Notes under the pieces: generated by a model
What the model was told of the DNA's origin: nothing
Databases searched by the model: none
What the model saw: only the letters and a program-made list of their open reading frames with translations
Source: an uncultured Lachnospiraceae bacterium
Lineage (GTDB): Bacteria > Bacillota > Clostridia > Lachnospirales > Lachnospiraceae
DNA length: 6,365 nucleotides
Direction: 5' to 3'
NCBI GenBank assembly: GCA_945788595.1
Contig: CALZMS010000058.1
Span: 1 to 6,365 of the forward strand
Made by a program: the position numbers and the translations under genes
Part shown: piece after piece, positions 1 through 4,915 of the stretch
How positions within the stretch are numbered: the first letter of the stretch is position 1
Layout of the letters: each line of letters starts with the position of its first letter

Positions 1-499
1 GATTGGTGATCTGAGAGCGGCAATGCCGGATATTGTACTCAGAACTACACTGATTACCGGTTTCCCCGGCGAAACTGAGGAAGATCACCATGAGGTACTG
101 GATTTCATTGATGAAATGGAATTTGACCGCCTGGGCGTATTTACCTATTCCCGGGAGGATGGAACACCGGCGGCATCCATGCCGGATCAGATCGATGAGG
201 AGACAAAAATCGCCCGTCGTGACCGAATCATGGAGCTGCAGCAGGAAATCTCTCTGGATAAGGGTGAAAACCGTGTGGGTACGGTTATGGAAGCGGTGAT
301 CGAGGGCAAGGTAGCAGATGAGGATGCTTATATCGCCCGTTCCTATGCGGATGCACCGGGAGTGGACGGCTATATATTTATAGAAAATGTGACAGCAGAT
401 CTGATGTCCGGCACCTTTGTAAAGGTGTACATCAAGGCTGCCATGGAATACGATCTGATAGGAGAATTATACGATGATGAAGATGAATCTGCCGAATAA
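1..499 (+). CDS. rimO: RimO, ribosomal protein uS12 methylthiotransferase, C-terminal part (5' truncated)
   Basis: RimO is a radical-SAM iron-sulfur enzyme that adds a methylthio group to an aspartate of ribosomal protein uS12 in the cytosol. The reading frame is open from base 2, so the start and the CxxxCxxC cluster-binding motif lie upstream of the window. What is visible is the end of the radical-SAM barrel, with LRTTLITGFPGETEEDH and the RimO-typical stretch GVFTYSREDGTPA, followed by a C-terminal TRAM-like domain from about VGTVMEAVIEG to VKVYIKAAMEYDLIGE. The related MiaB methylthiotransferase is less likely because GVFTYSxEDGTPA is characteristic of RimO. The tail is acidic (DDEDESAE). 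The last 26 bases overlap the start of pgsA, which implies one operon and possibly translational coupling. Confidence 0.93.
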   Translation, partial: IGDLRAAMPDIVLRTTLITGFPGETEEDHHEVLDFIDEMEFDRLGVFTYSREDGTPAASMPDQIDEETKIARRDRIMELQQEISLDKGENRVGTVMEAVIEGKVADEDAYIARSYADAPGVDGYIFIENVTADLMSGTFVKVYIKAAMEYDLIGELYDDEDESAE

Positions 500-1022
500 A
501 CTGACGATACTCAGAGTGATACTGATCCCGTTTTTTGTAGCTTTTCTTTTGGATCCCATGTCACTGCCGGGAGCAAAATGGATCGCCCTGCTTATTTTTA
601 TCGTGGCTTCTGTAACGGATGCTCTTGATGGTAATATTGCGAGAAAATATAATCTTGTAACAAATTTTGGCAAATTTATGGATCCCCTTGCGGATAAGCT
701 GCTGGTCTGCTCTGCGCTGATCGCTTTTGTGGATATGGATATAATACCAACGTGGATCGTTATGATCATTATTGCCCGTGAATTTATCATCAGCGGTTTC
801 CGTCTGGTGGCTTCCGACAACGGCATCGTGATCGCTGCCGGTATCTGGGGTAAGTTAAAGACCGTATGCCAGATGGTGATGATCATTGTGCTGATCGCGG
901 ATCTTGGCGGTGTCTTTGACGTTATCGGTACAGTGCTGATCTGGTTATCTTTGATCCTCACCATTATTTCCCTGGTGGATTACCTGTACACTAATCGTCA
1001 GGTACTTTCCATGCAGGACTAA
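474..1022 (+). CDS. pgsA: CDP-diacylglycerol--glycerol-3-phosphate 3-phosphatidyltransferase
   Basis: This membrane enzyme makes phosphatidylglycerol phosphate from CDP-diacylglycerol and glycerol 3-phosphate, the committed step to phosphatidylglycerol and cardiolipin. The 182-residue product has the full CDP-alcohol phosphotransferase signature D-x2-D-G-x2-A-R-x8-G-x3-D-x3-D at residues 49-74 (D49, D52, G53, A56, R57, G66, D70, D74). N-terminal NLPNKLTILR is typical of PgsA. Several hydrophobic segments fit a polytopic membrane protein of usual family length. The start at 474 is favoured because AGGAG at 460-464 lies 9 bases upstream; ATG at 477 is nearly equivalent, and ATG at 483 is too far from the site. 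The gene starts inside the end of rimO. Another member of the CDP-alcohol family is possible, but the rimO-pgsA-cinA order supports PgsA. Confidence 0.94.
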   Translation: MMKMNLPNKLTILRVILIPFFVAFLLDPMSLPGAKWIALLIFIVASVTDALDGNIARKYNLVTNFGKFMDPLADKLLVCSALIAFVDMDIIPTWIVMIIIAREFIISGFRLVASDNGIVIAAGIWGKLKTVCQMVMIIVLIADLGGVFDVIGTVLIWLSLILTIISLVDYLYTNRQVLSMQD

Positions 1023-1053
1023 GGATATAGTGTAAAAAGATTTTTCATCTCTA

Positions 1054-1070
1054 TTTGCTTTGGAAGCAAA
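1054..1070 (+). promoter_or_regulatory. Small hairpin in the pgsA-pncC gap
   Basis: TTTGCTT (1054-1060) and AAGCAAA (1064-1070) form a perfect 7-bp inverted repeat with a three-base TGG loop. It lies 3 bases before the AAAGGA ribosome binding site of pncC (1074-1079). There is no T-run after it, so it does not look like a terminator. It may tune translation or protect the downstream part of the transcript. That role is inference, and a stem of this size can arise by chance. Confidence 0.35.
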
Positions 1071-1091
1071 GCGAAAGGAATGGTAGATATT

Positions 1092-1583
1092 ATGGATGAG
1101 AATGAACAGAAAAAAACGGAAGAGCGTGTAGTGTCCCTTCTGCTGGAAAAAGGATTTAAGATCACTACAGCGGAATCCTGTACGGGAGGAGCCATTGCGG
1201 CTACGCTGGTCAATGTGTCCGGCGCTTCCGAGGTCTTTGAGGAAGGCTACGTAACGTATTCCAATAAGGCAAAACACAAAAATCTTGGCGTGAAAAAATC
1301 CACGTTGAAGAAATACGGTGCTGTCAGCAAGCAGACGGCAAAAGAGATGTGCAAAGGCTGTCTTAAAGCCGCAAAGGCGGATGTATCTTTAAGCGCCACC
1401 GGTATTGCCGGTCCTGGCGGCGGAACTGCCGAAAAACCGGTGGGACTGGTCTATATCGGATGCTGTGTCCGGGGAAAGACTAAGGTCATCAAATGCCAGT
1501 TTGCGGGCAGCCGCGCAGAAGTCCGGCGTCAGACGGTGGAAGCCGCCCTTTTGCTGGCAGAAAAATGTATTTTAAATAACTAA
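1092..1583 (+). CDS. pncC: Stand-alone CinA C-terminal domain protein, nicotinamide-nucleotide amidase type
   Basis: PncC-type CinA domains deamidate nicotinamide mononucleotide to nicotinate mononucleotide, recycling a by-product of NAD-dependent DNA ligase. The sequence shows the family hallmarks TAESCTGG (residues 26-33 from the start at 1092), GYVTYSNKAK (52-61) and TGIAGPGGGTAEKPVGLVYIG (103-123). At 163 residues it is the amidase domain alone; the N-terminal MoaB/COG1058-like domain of full-length CinA is absent and there is no room for it after pgsA. ATG 1092 is preferred to in-frame ATG 1080 because the only plausible ribosome binding site, AAAGGA at 1074-1079, touches 1080 but stands 12 bases from 1092. 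The gene is third in the rimO-pgsA block. In many Firmicutes recA follows at this point, but here a convergent gene does. Confidence 0.9.
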   Translation: MDENEQKKTEERVVSLLLEKGFKITTAESCTGGAIAATLVNVSGASEVFEEGYVTYSNKAKHKNLGVKKSTLKKYGAVSKQTAKEMCKGCLKAAKADVSLSATGIAGPGGGTAEKPVGLVYIGCCVRGKTKVIKCQFAGSRAEVRRQTVEAALLLAEKCILNN

Positions 1584-1855
1584 AAAGTGGATTTGTGAAA
1601 CATACGCATCGCCTGAGAGAGCATGGCAAGCTCTTTCGGTGATGCGTATTCTTGTAGTACGGACATTAACAGATCAATTTCTTTCTTGGTAAAATTCAGC
1701 TTCAGACTGTCGGGATTTCTGAACATAGCAGTCAGAATCTGTATCTGGTGGGTGCGGTCTGTGGCATCTGTGGAATCTGCCAGATATTTCAGACGCTCCA
1801 GTTTTTCTCTGGAAATGTCAGCCAGTCGTTTGTCATCTATCCAGCCTTGTTTCAT
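1580..1855 (-). CDS. Small helical hypothetical protein, second gene of a coupled pair
   Basis: The 91-residue product is not recognised. It is charged and probably almost all helical, with no signal peptide, membrane segment or cysteine. Its second half reads like a compact helical bundle (LNFTKKEIDLLMSVLQEYAS, then PKELAMLSQAMRM). The case for a real gene is strong. AAGGAGG (1869-1863 on the minus strand) stands 7 bases before the ATG, and the start codon overlaps the stop of the upstream gene (ATGA, 1855-1852), the classic arrangement for translational coupling. Its stop overlaps the last 4 bases of convergent pncC. The antisense frame in this stretch looks like a shadow. The function is unknown; the partner gene suggests the two products act together. 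Confidence 0.78.
   Translation of the reverse strand: MKQGWIDDKRLADISREKLERLKYLADSTDATDRTHQIQILTAMFRNPDSLKLNFTKKEIDLLMSVLQEYASPKELAMLSQAMRMFHKSTF
1602..1649. repeat. Long inverted repeat just past the pncC stop, inside the convergent gene
   Basis: ATACGCATC (1602-1610) pairs perfectly with GATGCGTAT (1641-1649). Inside that, AGAGC (1618-1622) can pair with GCTCT (1630-1634), helped by further wobble pairs, giving an interrupted stem of roughly 20 pairs. It starts 19 bases after the pncC stop codon, where a terminator is expected, but no T-run follows on either strand. It lies within the coding sequence of the minus-strand 91-residue gene. It may help end or protect convergent transcripts; it may also be a coincidence of codon choice. 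Confidence 0.4.
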
Positions 1856-2214
1856 TCCTTATCCTCCTTGTCTGAAAATGTACTGCTCTGCATCAGGGAT
1901 ATAAGTTGGAACATATCCTTCATCTGCTGTACATTGTTTACCATCTGTTTCCCTTTTTCGCCGCCATAGGTTTTGAGGTCGTTTAGGAGTGATGCGTCAT
2001 CCCGGGATGAGGAGGTGCTCATGGCGCGAAAGGAGTCAGATTCTGAGGGATGTAAGGAGAGGGTATTTTTCAGTTCCTGGAATTTTGCCAGTACGGCCAG
2101 CATCTGGGCCTGTCGGGGAGGCAGGTAAGGAAGGGCTGCTTTCATCATCTGGAGGGTGTCGTCTGAGACCAGGTTATCTAAGGGGGTCATGGGGGTGAGT
2201 GTAGGATCTTCCAT
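1852..2214 (-). CDS. Hypothetical protein with a helical N-terminal region, first gene of a coupled pair
   Basis: The 120-residue product is not recognised with confidence. Residues 1-18 are Pro/Thr/Asp-rich. Residues 19-52 form a likely amphipathic helical pair (LQMMKAALPYLPPRQAQMLA and onward to KNTL). Then comes a Ser/Asp-rich linker (residues 57-75, with SSSRDDAS) and a Met/Gln-rich C-terminal helix (QMVNNVQQMKDMFQLISLMQ), ending in an acidic DKEDKE tail. There is no signal peptide or clear membrane span. A modest ribosome binding site (AAAGG, 8 bases before ATG) precedes it on the minus strand. The tail codons double as the ribosome binding site of the downstream partner gene. The general pattern resembles small uncharacterised proteins of spore-forming Clostridia, which is an impression, not a match I can verify. 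Confidence 0.75.
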   Translation of the reverse strand: MEDPTLTPMTPLDNLVSDDTLQMMKAALPYLPPRQAQMLAVLAKFQELKNTLSLHPSESDSFRAMSTSSSRDDASLLNDLKTYGGEKGKQMVNNVQQMKDMFQLISLMQSSTFSDKEDKE

Positions 2215-2232
2215 AAAATTGGCCTTTTTTAC

Positions 2233-2258
2233 TAGTGTATGCGGGGATGTTCGGTTGT
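2233..2258 (-). promoter_or_regulatory. Possible sporulation-type promoter for the small-gene pair
   Basis: Read on the minus strand, CATACACTA (2241-2233) fits the sigma-K -10 consensus CATAnnnTA and most of the sigma-E form CATACAnT. It lies about 19-27 bases before the start codon at 2214. An AC dinucleotide lies 15 bases upstream of it (2258-2257), one short of the usual 16-17 for sigma-K, and no sigma-E-like -35 is evident. The support is weak and based on one short motif. Confidence 0.25.
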
Positions 2259-2307
2259 AGTAGCATTTGTGAAAAAATAGGCATAAGATGAAAAAAAGGG
2301 GTTTTTT

Positions 2308-2457
2308 ATGGGGAAGAGGGAGACACGGCTGGTTGTGGAGAAGGATACGGTGTATGAGTTGGATATGGATTGCCTTAGGAGTAAGAAGAGAAGGGGAAGG
2401 TGTCAGATAGCAAATAAGAAAGAACGGAAAGATGATGAAGGTGGTAAAAAAGGTTGA
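2308..2457 (+). CDS. Possible 49-residue basic small protein
   Basis: This short open frame has a good ribosome binding site: AAAGGGG (2295-2301) 6 bases before the ATG, after an A-rich leader. The product begins MGKRETRLVVEKDTVYELD and turns strongly basic (CLRSKKRRGRC, then KKERKDDEGGKKG). The first half looks like a short beta hairpin and the second like a charged, probably disordered tail. The two cysteines, at residues 26 and 32, flank the most basic stretch. I do not recognise the family. It is divergent from the 120-residue gene and ends 11 bases before a large palindrome that could end its transcript. Favouring a gene are the ribosome binding site and the protein-like N-terminus; against it are its length and the lack of a verifiable relative. 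Confidence 0.45.
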   Translation: MGKRETRLVVEKDTVYELDMDCLRSKKRRGRCQIANKKERKDDEGGKKG

Positions 2458-2468
2458 TGGGGACGGAC

Positions 2469-2615
2469 GGCTGTGACAATACGCCGGCTCTCAGACATAT
2501 GTATAAACCTCGGGCTCCTACTGCGCTCGCTCCGAGCCTGTAGTCTCGGAGTCGTGCTCGTTAAAGTCGCGCGATGTTTATACATATGTCTGAGAGCCGG
2601 CGCATTGCCACAGCC
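2469..2615. repeat. Large palindromic element with 40-bp arms
   Basis: The left arm (2469-2508) and right arm (2576-2615) are reverse complements over 40 bases with only two mismatches, at 2476 and 2481 of the left arm. Both would be tolerated as G-U pairs in one of the two possible transcripts. Each arm carries GCCGGCTCTCAGACATATGT or its complement. The 67-base centre has its own hairpin, CTCCGAG (2530-2536) with CTCGGAG (2545-2551), plus the alternative pairing GGCTC (2513-2517) with GAGCC (2534-2538). No transposase frame and no clear target-site duplication are visible. It may be an intergenic REP/MITE-like repeat, a relic of a mobile element, or a very strong bidirectional transcript-end structure. 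The structure is certain; the class is inference. Confidence 0.9.
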
Positions 2616-2663
2616 TGTATTTAGTAGAGCGTTTGTGGGGGCTGATATTGTGTTGGTAGAGTT

Positions 2664-2713
2664 GCGCGATGTTTATGCATATGTCTGAGTGTTGGCAATT
2701 TATCACAGTCTGT
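2664..2713 (+). repeat. Diverged direct copy of the palindrome's right end
   Basis: These 50 bases align without gaps to 2569-2618 with about 40 identities. The best-kept parts are GCGCGATGTTTAT, CATATGTCTGAG and CACAG; most differences are transitions. Similarity continues weakly upstream (about 2646-2663 against 2551-2568). It can no longer pair well with the left arm through its middle. This looks like an older, decayed copy of the same repeat, so the element has been inserted or duplicated at this site more than once. Confidence 0.75.
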
Positions 2714-2801
2714 TTTTGTGTAGATTATTATGAGTGTCGAGACAGTTTTGATAAATATGTGTACTGTATCGTAAGGGGTATTATATTTGTAATGGCATAA
2801 A

Positions 2802-2830
2802 ACAGGCGAAGCTCCCAAAGCTTCGCCTGT
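2802..2830 (-). terminator. Rho-independent terminator of the Cys-rich small gene
   Basis: ACAGGCGAAGCT (2802-2813) and AGCTTCGCCTGT (2819-2830) form a perfect 12-bp stem with a five-base loop. Read on the minus strand the stem is followed by TTTTATG, a short T-run, whereas the plus-strand exit has no T-run. It lies about 40 bases past the stop of the minus-strand gene ending at 2871, which is the expected place for its terminator. Confidence 0.82.
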
Positions 2831-2870
2831 CGTTATTATGTCCGGTTATTTACCGGATGTGGAATTTAGA

Positions 2871-3101
2871 TCAGCAGCAGTTTCCCCATCCGCCACCGCA
2901 GAAGAAGATCAGCAGGATGATCCACAGACAACTGTTGTTATTGTCGAAACCGAAGCATCCGTCGTTGTGGTTGCCGCAGCAGCTGAAGAGGATCAGAAGG
3001 ATGATGATTGTAGAGCAGCAGTTGTCGCCGCCGAAGAAGTTGCCGATACCTCTGTTATTATCGCATCCGCATCCACAGTTTGTAGCAGCTAAATCACTCA
3101 T
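2871..3101 (-). CDS. Cys/Gly/Asn-rich small protein with two hydrophobic segments, possibly spore-associated
   Basis: The 76-residue product has 12 cysteines (9, 11, 13, 28, 29, 41, 42, 49, 58, 68, 75, 76). Two very hydrophobic stretches, STIIILLILFS (30-40) and SCLWIILLIFF (57-67), are each bracketed by Cys and set among Gly/Asn/Asp-rich loops. The two halves look like an internal duplication in protein and DNA. It resembles the high-cysteine small proteins of spore-forming Clostridia that automatic pipelines label chorion-class high-cysteine; their function is not established. A perfect GGAGG (3113-3109) stands 7 bases before ATG, a sigma-K-like promoter precedes it and a terminator follows it, so it looks like an independently expressed gene. 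A coat or membrane-crosslinking role in the mother cell is inference. The opposite-strand frames over this stretch are shadows. Confidence 0.8.
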   Translation of the reverse strand: MSDLAATNCGCGCDNNRGIGNFFGGDNCCSTIIILLILFSCCGNHNDGCFGFDNNNSCLWIILLIFFCGGGWGNCC

Positions 3102-3123
3102 GGTAAAACCTCCAATTTTCTAT

Positions 3124-3156
3124 ACACTTCATAGTATGAGATGTGTTGAAAAGTGT
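3124..3156 (-). promoter_or_regulatory. Sigma-K-like promoter with palindromic -10 for the Cys-rich gene
   Basis: On the minus strand an AC (3156-3155) is followed after 16 bases by CATACTATG (3138-3130), one base from the sigma-K -10 consensus CATAnnnTA. The -10 lies about 29 bases before the start codon, leaving room for a short leader with the GGAGG site. The -10 sits in a perfect 11-base palindrome, TCATAGTATGA (3129-3139), with partial extension to 3124 and 3144. The motif is short, so this is suggestive only. The alternative is that the palindrome is a repressor site or chance. Confidence 0.35.
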
Positions 3157-3168
3157 GACTGGAAGGTT

Positions 3169-4851
3169 TTAGAAATTGTTGAGGAAGGATGATTCGAGAT
3201 CAAGATAGCCGTAGCCGGATTGTGCATTGGGGTAGGCTGTGCCGGGAGGGCGGCTGCAGCCGCGCAGGAGGAAGGTGCGGATATCGGTGGTGGAGAGATA
3301 GCGGGAATCATTGTTTTTCCTTCCCCATTCCATGACGAGGGCGCTGGCTCCGGCGCATAGGGCACAGGCGGCGCTGGAGCCGGTGAAGGGCTGGTAGCCG
3401 CTGATGTAAGAAGGCGCTAGAAGAGCTTCACCCGTAGCGGCCAGTGTGGGTATTTGCATGCCGGAGAAGGACAGGCCCCGGCCGGAGCTGCTGAGGGTGG
3501 AGGTGTTGGCGGTCTGTGCGGCGGCGGCTGCAATGTTTTGCGGTGTGTTTGCCGGGACCATGGCGGTGGTGAAGGGATCGGGCCGCAGGAAGCGGACGCT
3601 GCCGGTGATGGTGGACGCTGGGGGGAGCCATAGATGGAGATTGGCGTCAATATTGGCAGTCAGATCTGTGCGGATGGTCCATACGCCGGGGGACGGTGTC
3701 AGGAAACGGAAGTATACCAGTTGATTGCCGCTTTCACTGCGGAAGGTCTCGAAATTCAGTTCTATGACCGTTTCATCGAGAGGGAAGGAGAGCCTGAGAC
3801 TGCCAAGACGGGGCATAAGTCCGGTGATCTGATCGCCGGAGGGGCTTATGATAGCCAGAACAAAGGAAAATACCGGCGGAGCCCAGAATTCCATGGAAAA
3901 GGAATCAGTGTGGCTTTCTGCCAGAAGCTCGGTAATGGCATAGGATTCGTTGGTAAGGGAGTTCATCATCTGGTGATGCTGCTGATCTGCTTCATTGCCT
4001 GTGCCTGTAATGAAGCAGATCCCGGGGGAATCGGACAGGTAATCGATAGTTCTCTCTAAGGCCGTTCCCCCATTGTGGGATCCTTGCCAGCTCTGCACGC
4101 TAAAACAGATCACCAGTGGCAGCTTAAGTTCCCTAGACAGGTCCATTAGCCAGGAGATGCCGCAGAGAATGTCGGATTCTGCGTAAATTTCCTGGTCCTG
4201 TTTAAGACAGGCCTGGGTCAGCAGGTATGGTTTTGCCTTTTGGAGCTTTACCATGGCCAGACGGGCCTGAGGCGCCGCTCCGCTAAAAGAAGCGTCCGTA
4301 TCTTCGCTTCCGGCAGCGATACCGGCTATGGCCGTACCATGCCCCGTATCATCGCGACTGGGCACGACGGCGTAAGGATCTGGCTGCTGCAGGGCATTCT
4401 GAATATCCGTGGAGGTATACAGCCGTCCGTAGCCAAAGGGGGCAGAGCTTCCCTGGGTTGCGATTTCCGTCTGATCCCAGACAGCTTCAATCCGGGTGCG
4501 TCCTGCAGAATCAAGAAAAGCCGGCTGTGTATAAGAAATACCACTGTCCAGAAAACCGATGAGAATATTTCTCCCGGAAAGAGCCAGAGAAGCACGCTTT
4601 TGTATCTGCAGGATCCCCGTATTCTCCAGCGCGGTCAGGGACTGGGGGATATAGAGCTTGGGAATCGTGGTGTAGATCGTATCGTTTAACAGATTATCTG
4701 ACAGGCGATCCAGAGGAAACCAGACCTGTTTGTACAGTGGATTGATATCCTGAAAAGGGATATTCTGTTCCTCGAGATATCGGCTGAAGGCTTCACTTTG
4801 GGTATTAGATAACAAAAACTCCGCATACTGCGGATCCTGGGCGTAGGTCAC
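3169..4851 (-). CDS. Csp-like subtilisin-family serine protease (S8) with prodomain and jellyroll-type insertion
   Basis: The 560-residue product is an S8 subtilase with an intact triad: D102 in IGFLDSGI, H171 in DDTGHGTAIAG, S493 in FTGSSAA, plus oxyanion N286 in GTGNEAD. Residues 1 to about 90 have no signal peptide and fit a short prodomain. Between N286 and S493 lie about 200 residues instead of the usual 70 or so. Roughly residues 300-430 are beta-rich, matching the jellyroll insertion of the clostridial Csp germination proteases, which process the cortex-lytic enzyme SleC. CspA/CspC-type pseudoproteases lose triad residues; this one does not. The GTG start at 4851 is set by AGGAGAA 9 bases upstream (4867-4861). 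No sleC or other csp partner is visible. The S8 call is secure; the Csp subgroup is likely; a germination role is inference. Confidence 0.9.
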   Translation of the reverse strand: MTYAQDPQYAEFLLSNTQSEAFSRYLEEQNIPFQDINPLYKQVWFPLDRLSDNLLNDTIYTTIPKLYIPQSLTALENTGILQIQKRASLALSGRNILIGFLDSGISYTQPAFLDSAGRTRIEAVWDQTEIATQGSSAPFGYGRLYTSTDIQNALQQPDPYAVVPSRDDTGHGTAIAGIAAGSEDTDASFSGAAPQARLAMVKLQKAKPYLLTQACLKQDQEIYAESDILCGISWLMDLSRELKLPLVICFSVQSWQGSHNGGTALERTIDYLSDSPGICFITGTGNEADQQHHQMMNSLTNESYAITELLAESHTDSFSMEFWAPPVFSFVLAIISPSGDQITGLMPRLGSLRLSFPLDETVIELNFETFRSESGNQLVYFRFLTPSPGVWTIRTDLTANIDANLHLWLPPASTITGSVRFLRPDPFTTAMVPANTPQNIAAAAAQTANTSTLSSSGRGLSFSGMQIPTLAATGEALLAPSYISGYQPFTGSSAACALCAGASALVMEWGRKNNDSRYLSTTDIRTFLLRGCSRPPGTAYPNAQSGYGYLDLESSFLNNF

Positions 4852-4857
4852 AGGCAG

Positions 4858-4884
4858 ACGTTCTCCTGTTTTTTACATACTATA
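4858..4884 (+). promoter_or_regulatory. Sigma-K-like promoter for the minimal subtilase
   Basis: AC (4858-4859), 16 bases, then CATACTATA (4876-4884) matches the late mother-cell sigma-K consensus AC-N16/17-CATAnnnTA at every defined position. Transcription would start near 4891, leaving about 25 bases before ATG 4916 and placing GAGAAG (4902-4907) in the leader. It lies in the gap between two divergent proteases. The match is complete, but the consensus has few fixed bases, so chance is not excluded. Confidence 0.45.
4861..4867 (-). promoter_or_regulatory. Ribosome binding site fixing a GTG start for the Csp-like protease
   Basis: AGGAGAA on the minus strand (4867-4861) stands 9 bases before GTG at 4851. 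No in-frame ATG lies upstream: the nearest minus-strand ATG is followed directly by TAA. The first in-frame codon with a good site is therefore the GTG. The site lies between the shared promoter elements and the gene, so the leader is probably only about 20 bases. Confidence 0.75.
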
Positions 4885-4886
4885 TG
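4878..4886 (-). promoter_or_regulatory. Overlapping divergent -10-like element for the Csp-like protease
   Basis: On the minus strand CATATAGTA (4886-4878) also fits CATAnnnTA, because the site CATACTATATG (4876-4886) is nearly palindromic. No AC occurs 16-17 bases upstream on this strand; the nearest are 12 and 14 bases away. The call is therefore weaker than the plus-strand one. If both work, the two polymerases would compete for one site. Confidence 0.25.
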
Positions 4887-4915
4887 GTAGAGAACATCGT
4901 GTGAGAAGTGATGGT

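Larger units (their letters stand above)
2458..2870. other. Gene-free stretch holding repeats and a terminator
   Basis: No convincing coding region is seen on either strand across these roughly 410 bases. The short frames here (for example 2473-2688 plus and 2585-2403 minus) run through palindrome arms, have no ribosome binding site, and give Arg/Ser/Leu-rich products with no protein character. The stretch contains a 147-bp palindromic element, a diverged direct copy of its right end, and a terminator close to the Cys-rich gene. Positions about 2714-2801 are A+T-rich and I see nothing definite in them. Confidence 0.7.

Noticed and set aside
467..964. 165-codon open frame antisense to pgsA
   Set aside because: It lies wholly opposite a gene with a complete family signature, has no ribosome binding site, and gives a Ser/Ile/Thr-rich product with no recognisable domain.
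945..1277. 110-codon minus-strand open frame across the pgsA-pncC junction
   Set aside because: It overlaps two well-supported plus-strand genes and its product has no protein character.
2473..2688. 71-codon plus and 60-codon minus frames through the palindrome
   Set aside because: The frames run through the inverted-repeat arms, lack ribosome binding sites and give products that only mirror the repeat.
2469..2713. CRISPR array
   Set aside because: There are only two diverged direct copies plus an inverted arm, no regular unit-spacer pattern and no cas gene.
2802..2830. Terminator for a plus-strand transcript
   Set aside because: The plus-strand exit has no T-run; the T-run is on the minus-strand exit.
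2838..3192. Plus-strand frames of 84 and 111 codons opposite the Cys-rich gene
   Set aside because: The low-complexity Val/Ala/Glu and Pro/Leu/Lys products are shadows of the repetitive minus-strand gene, which has a perfect ribosome binding site and terminator.
3634..4689. Plus-strand frames of 141 and 149 codons opposite the Csp-like protease
   Set aside because: They are antisense to a gene with an intact S8 triad and have no convincing start signal or domain.
4901..4903. GTG at 4901 as start of the minimal subtilase
   Set aside because: There is no ribosome binding site before it, and the predicted transcript would begin only about 10 bases upstream; ATG 4916 has GAGAAG 8 bases before it.
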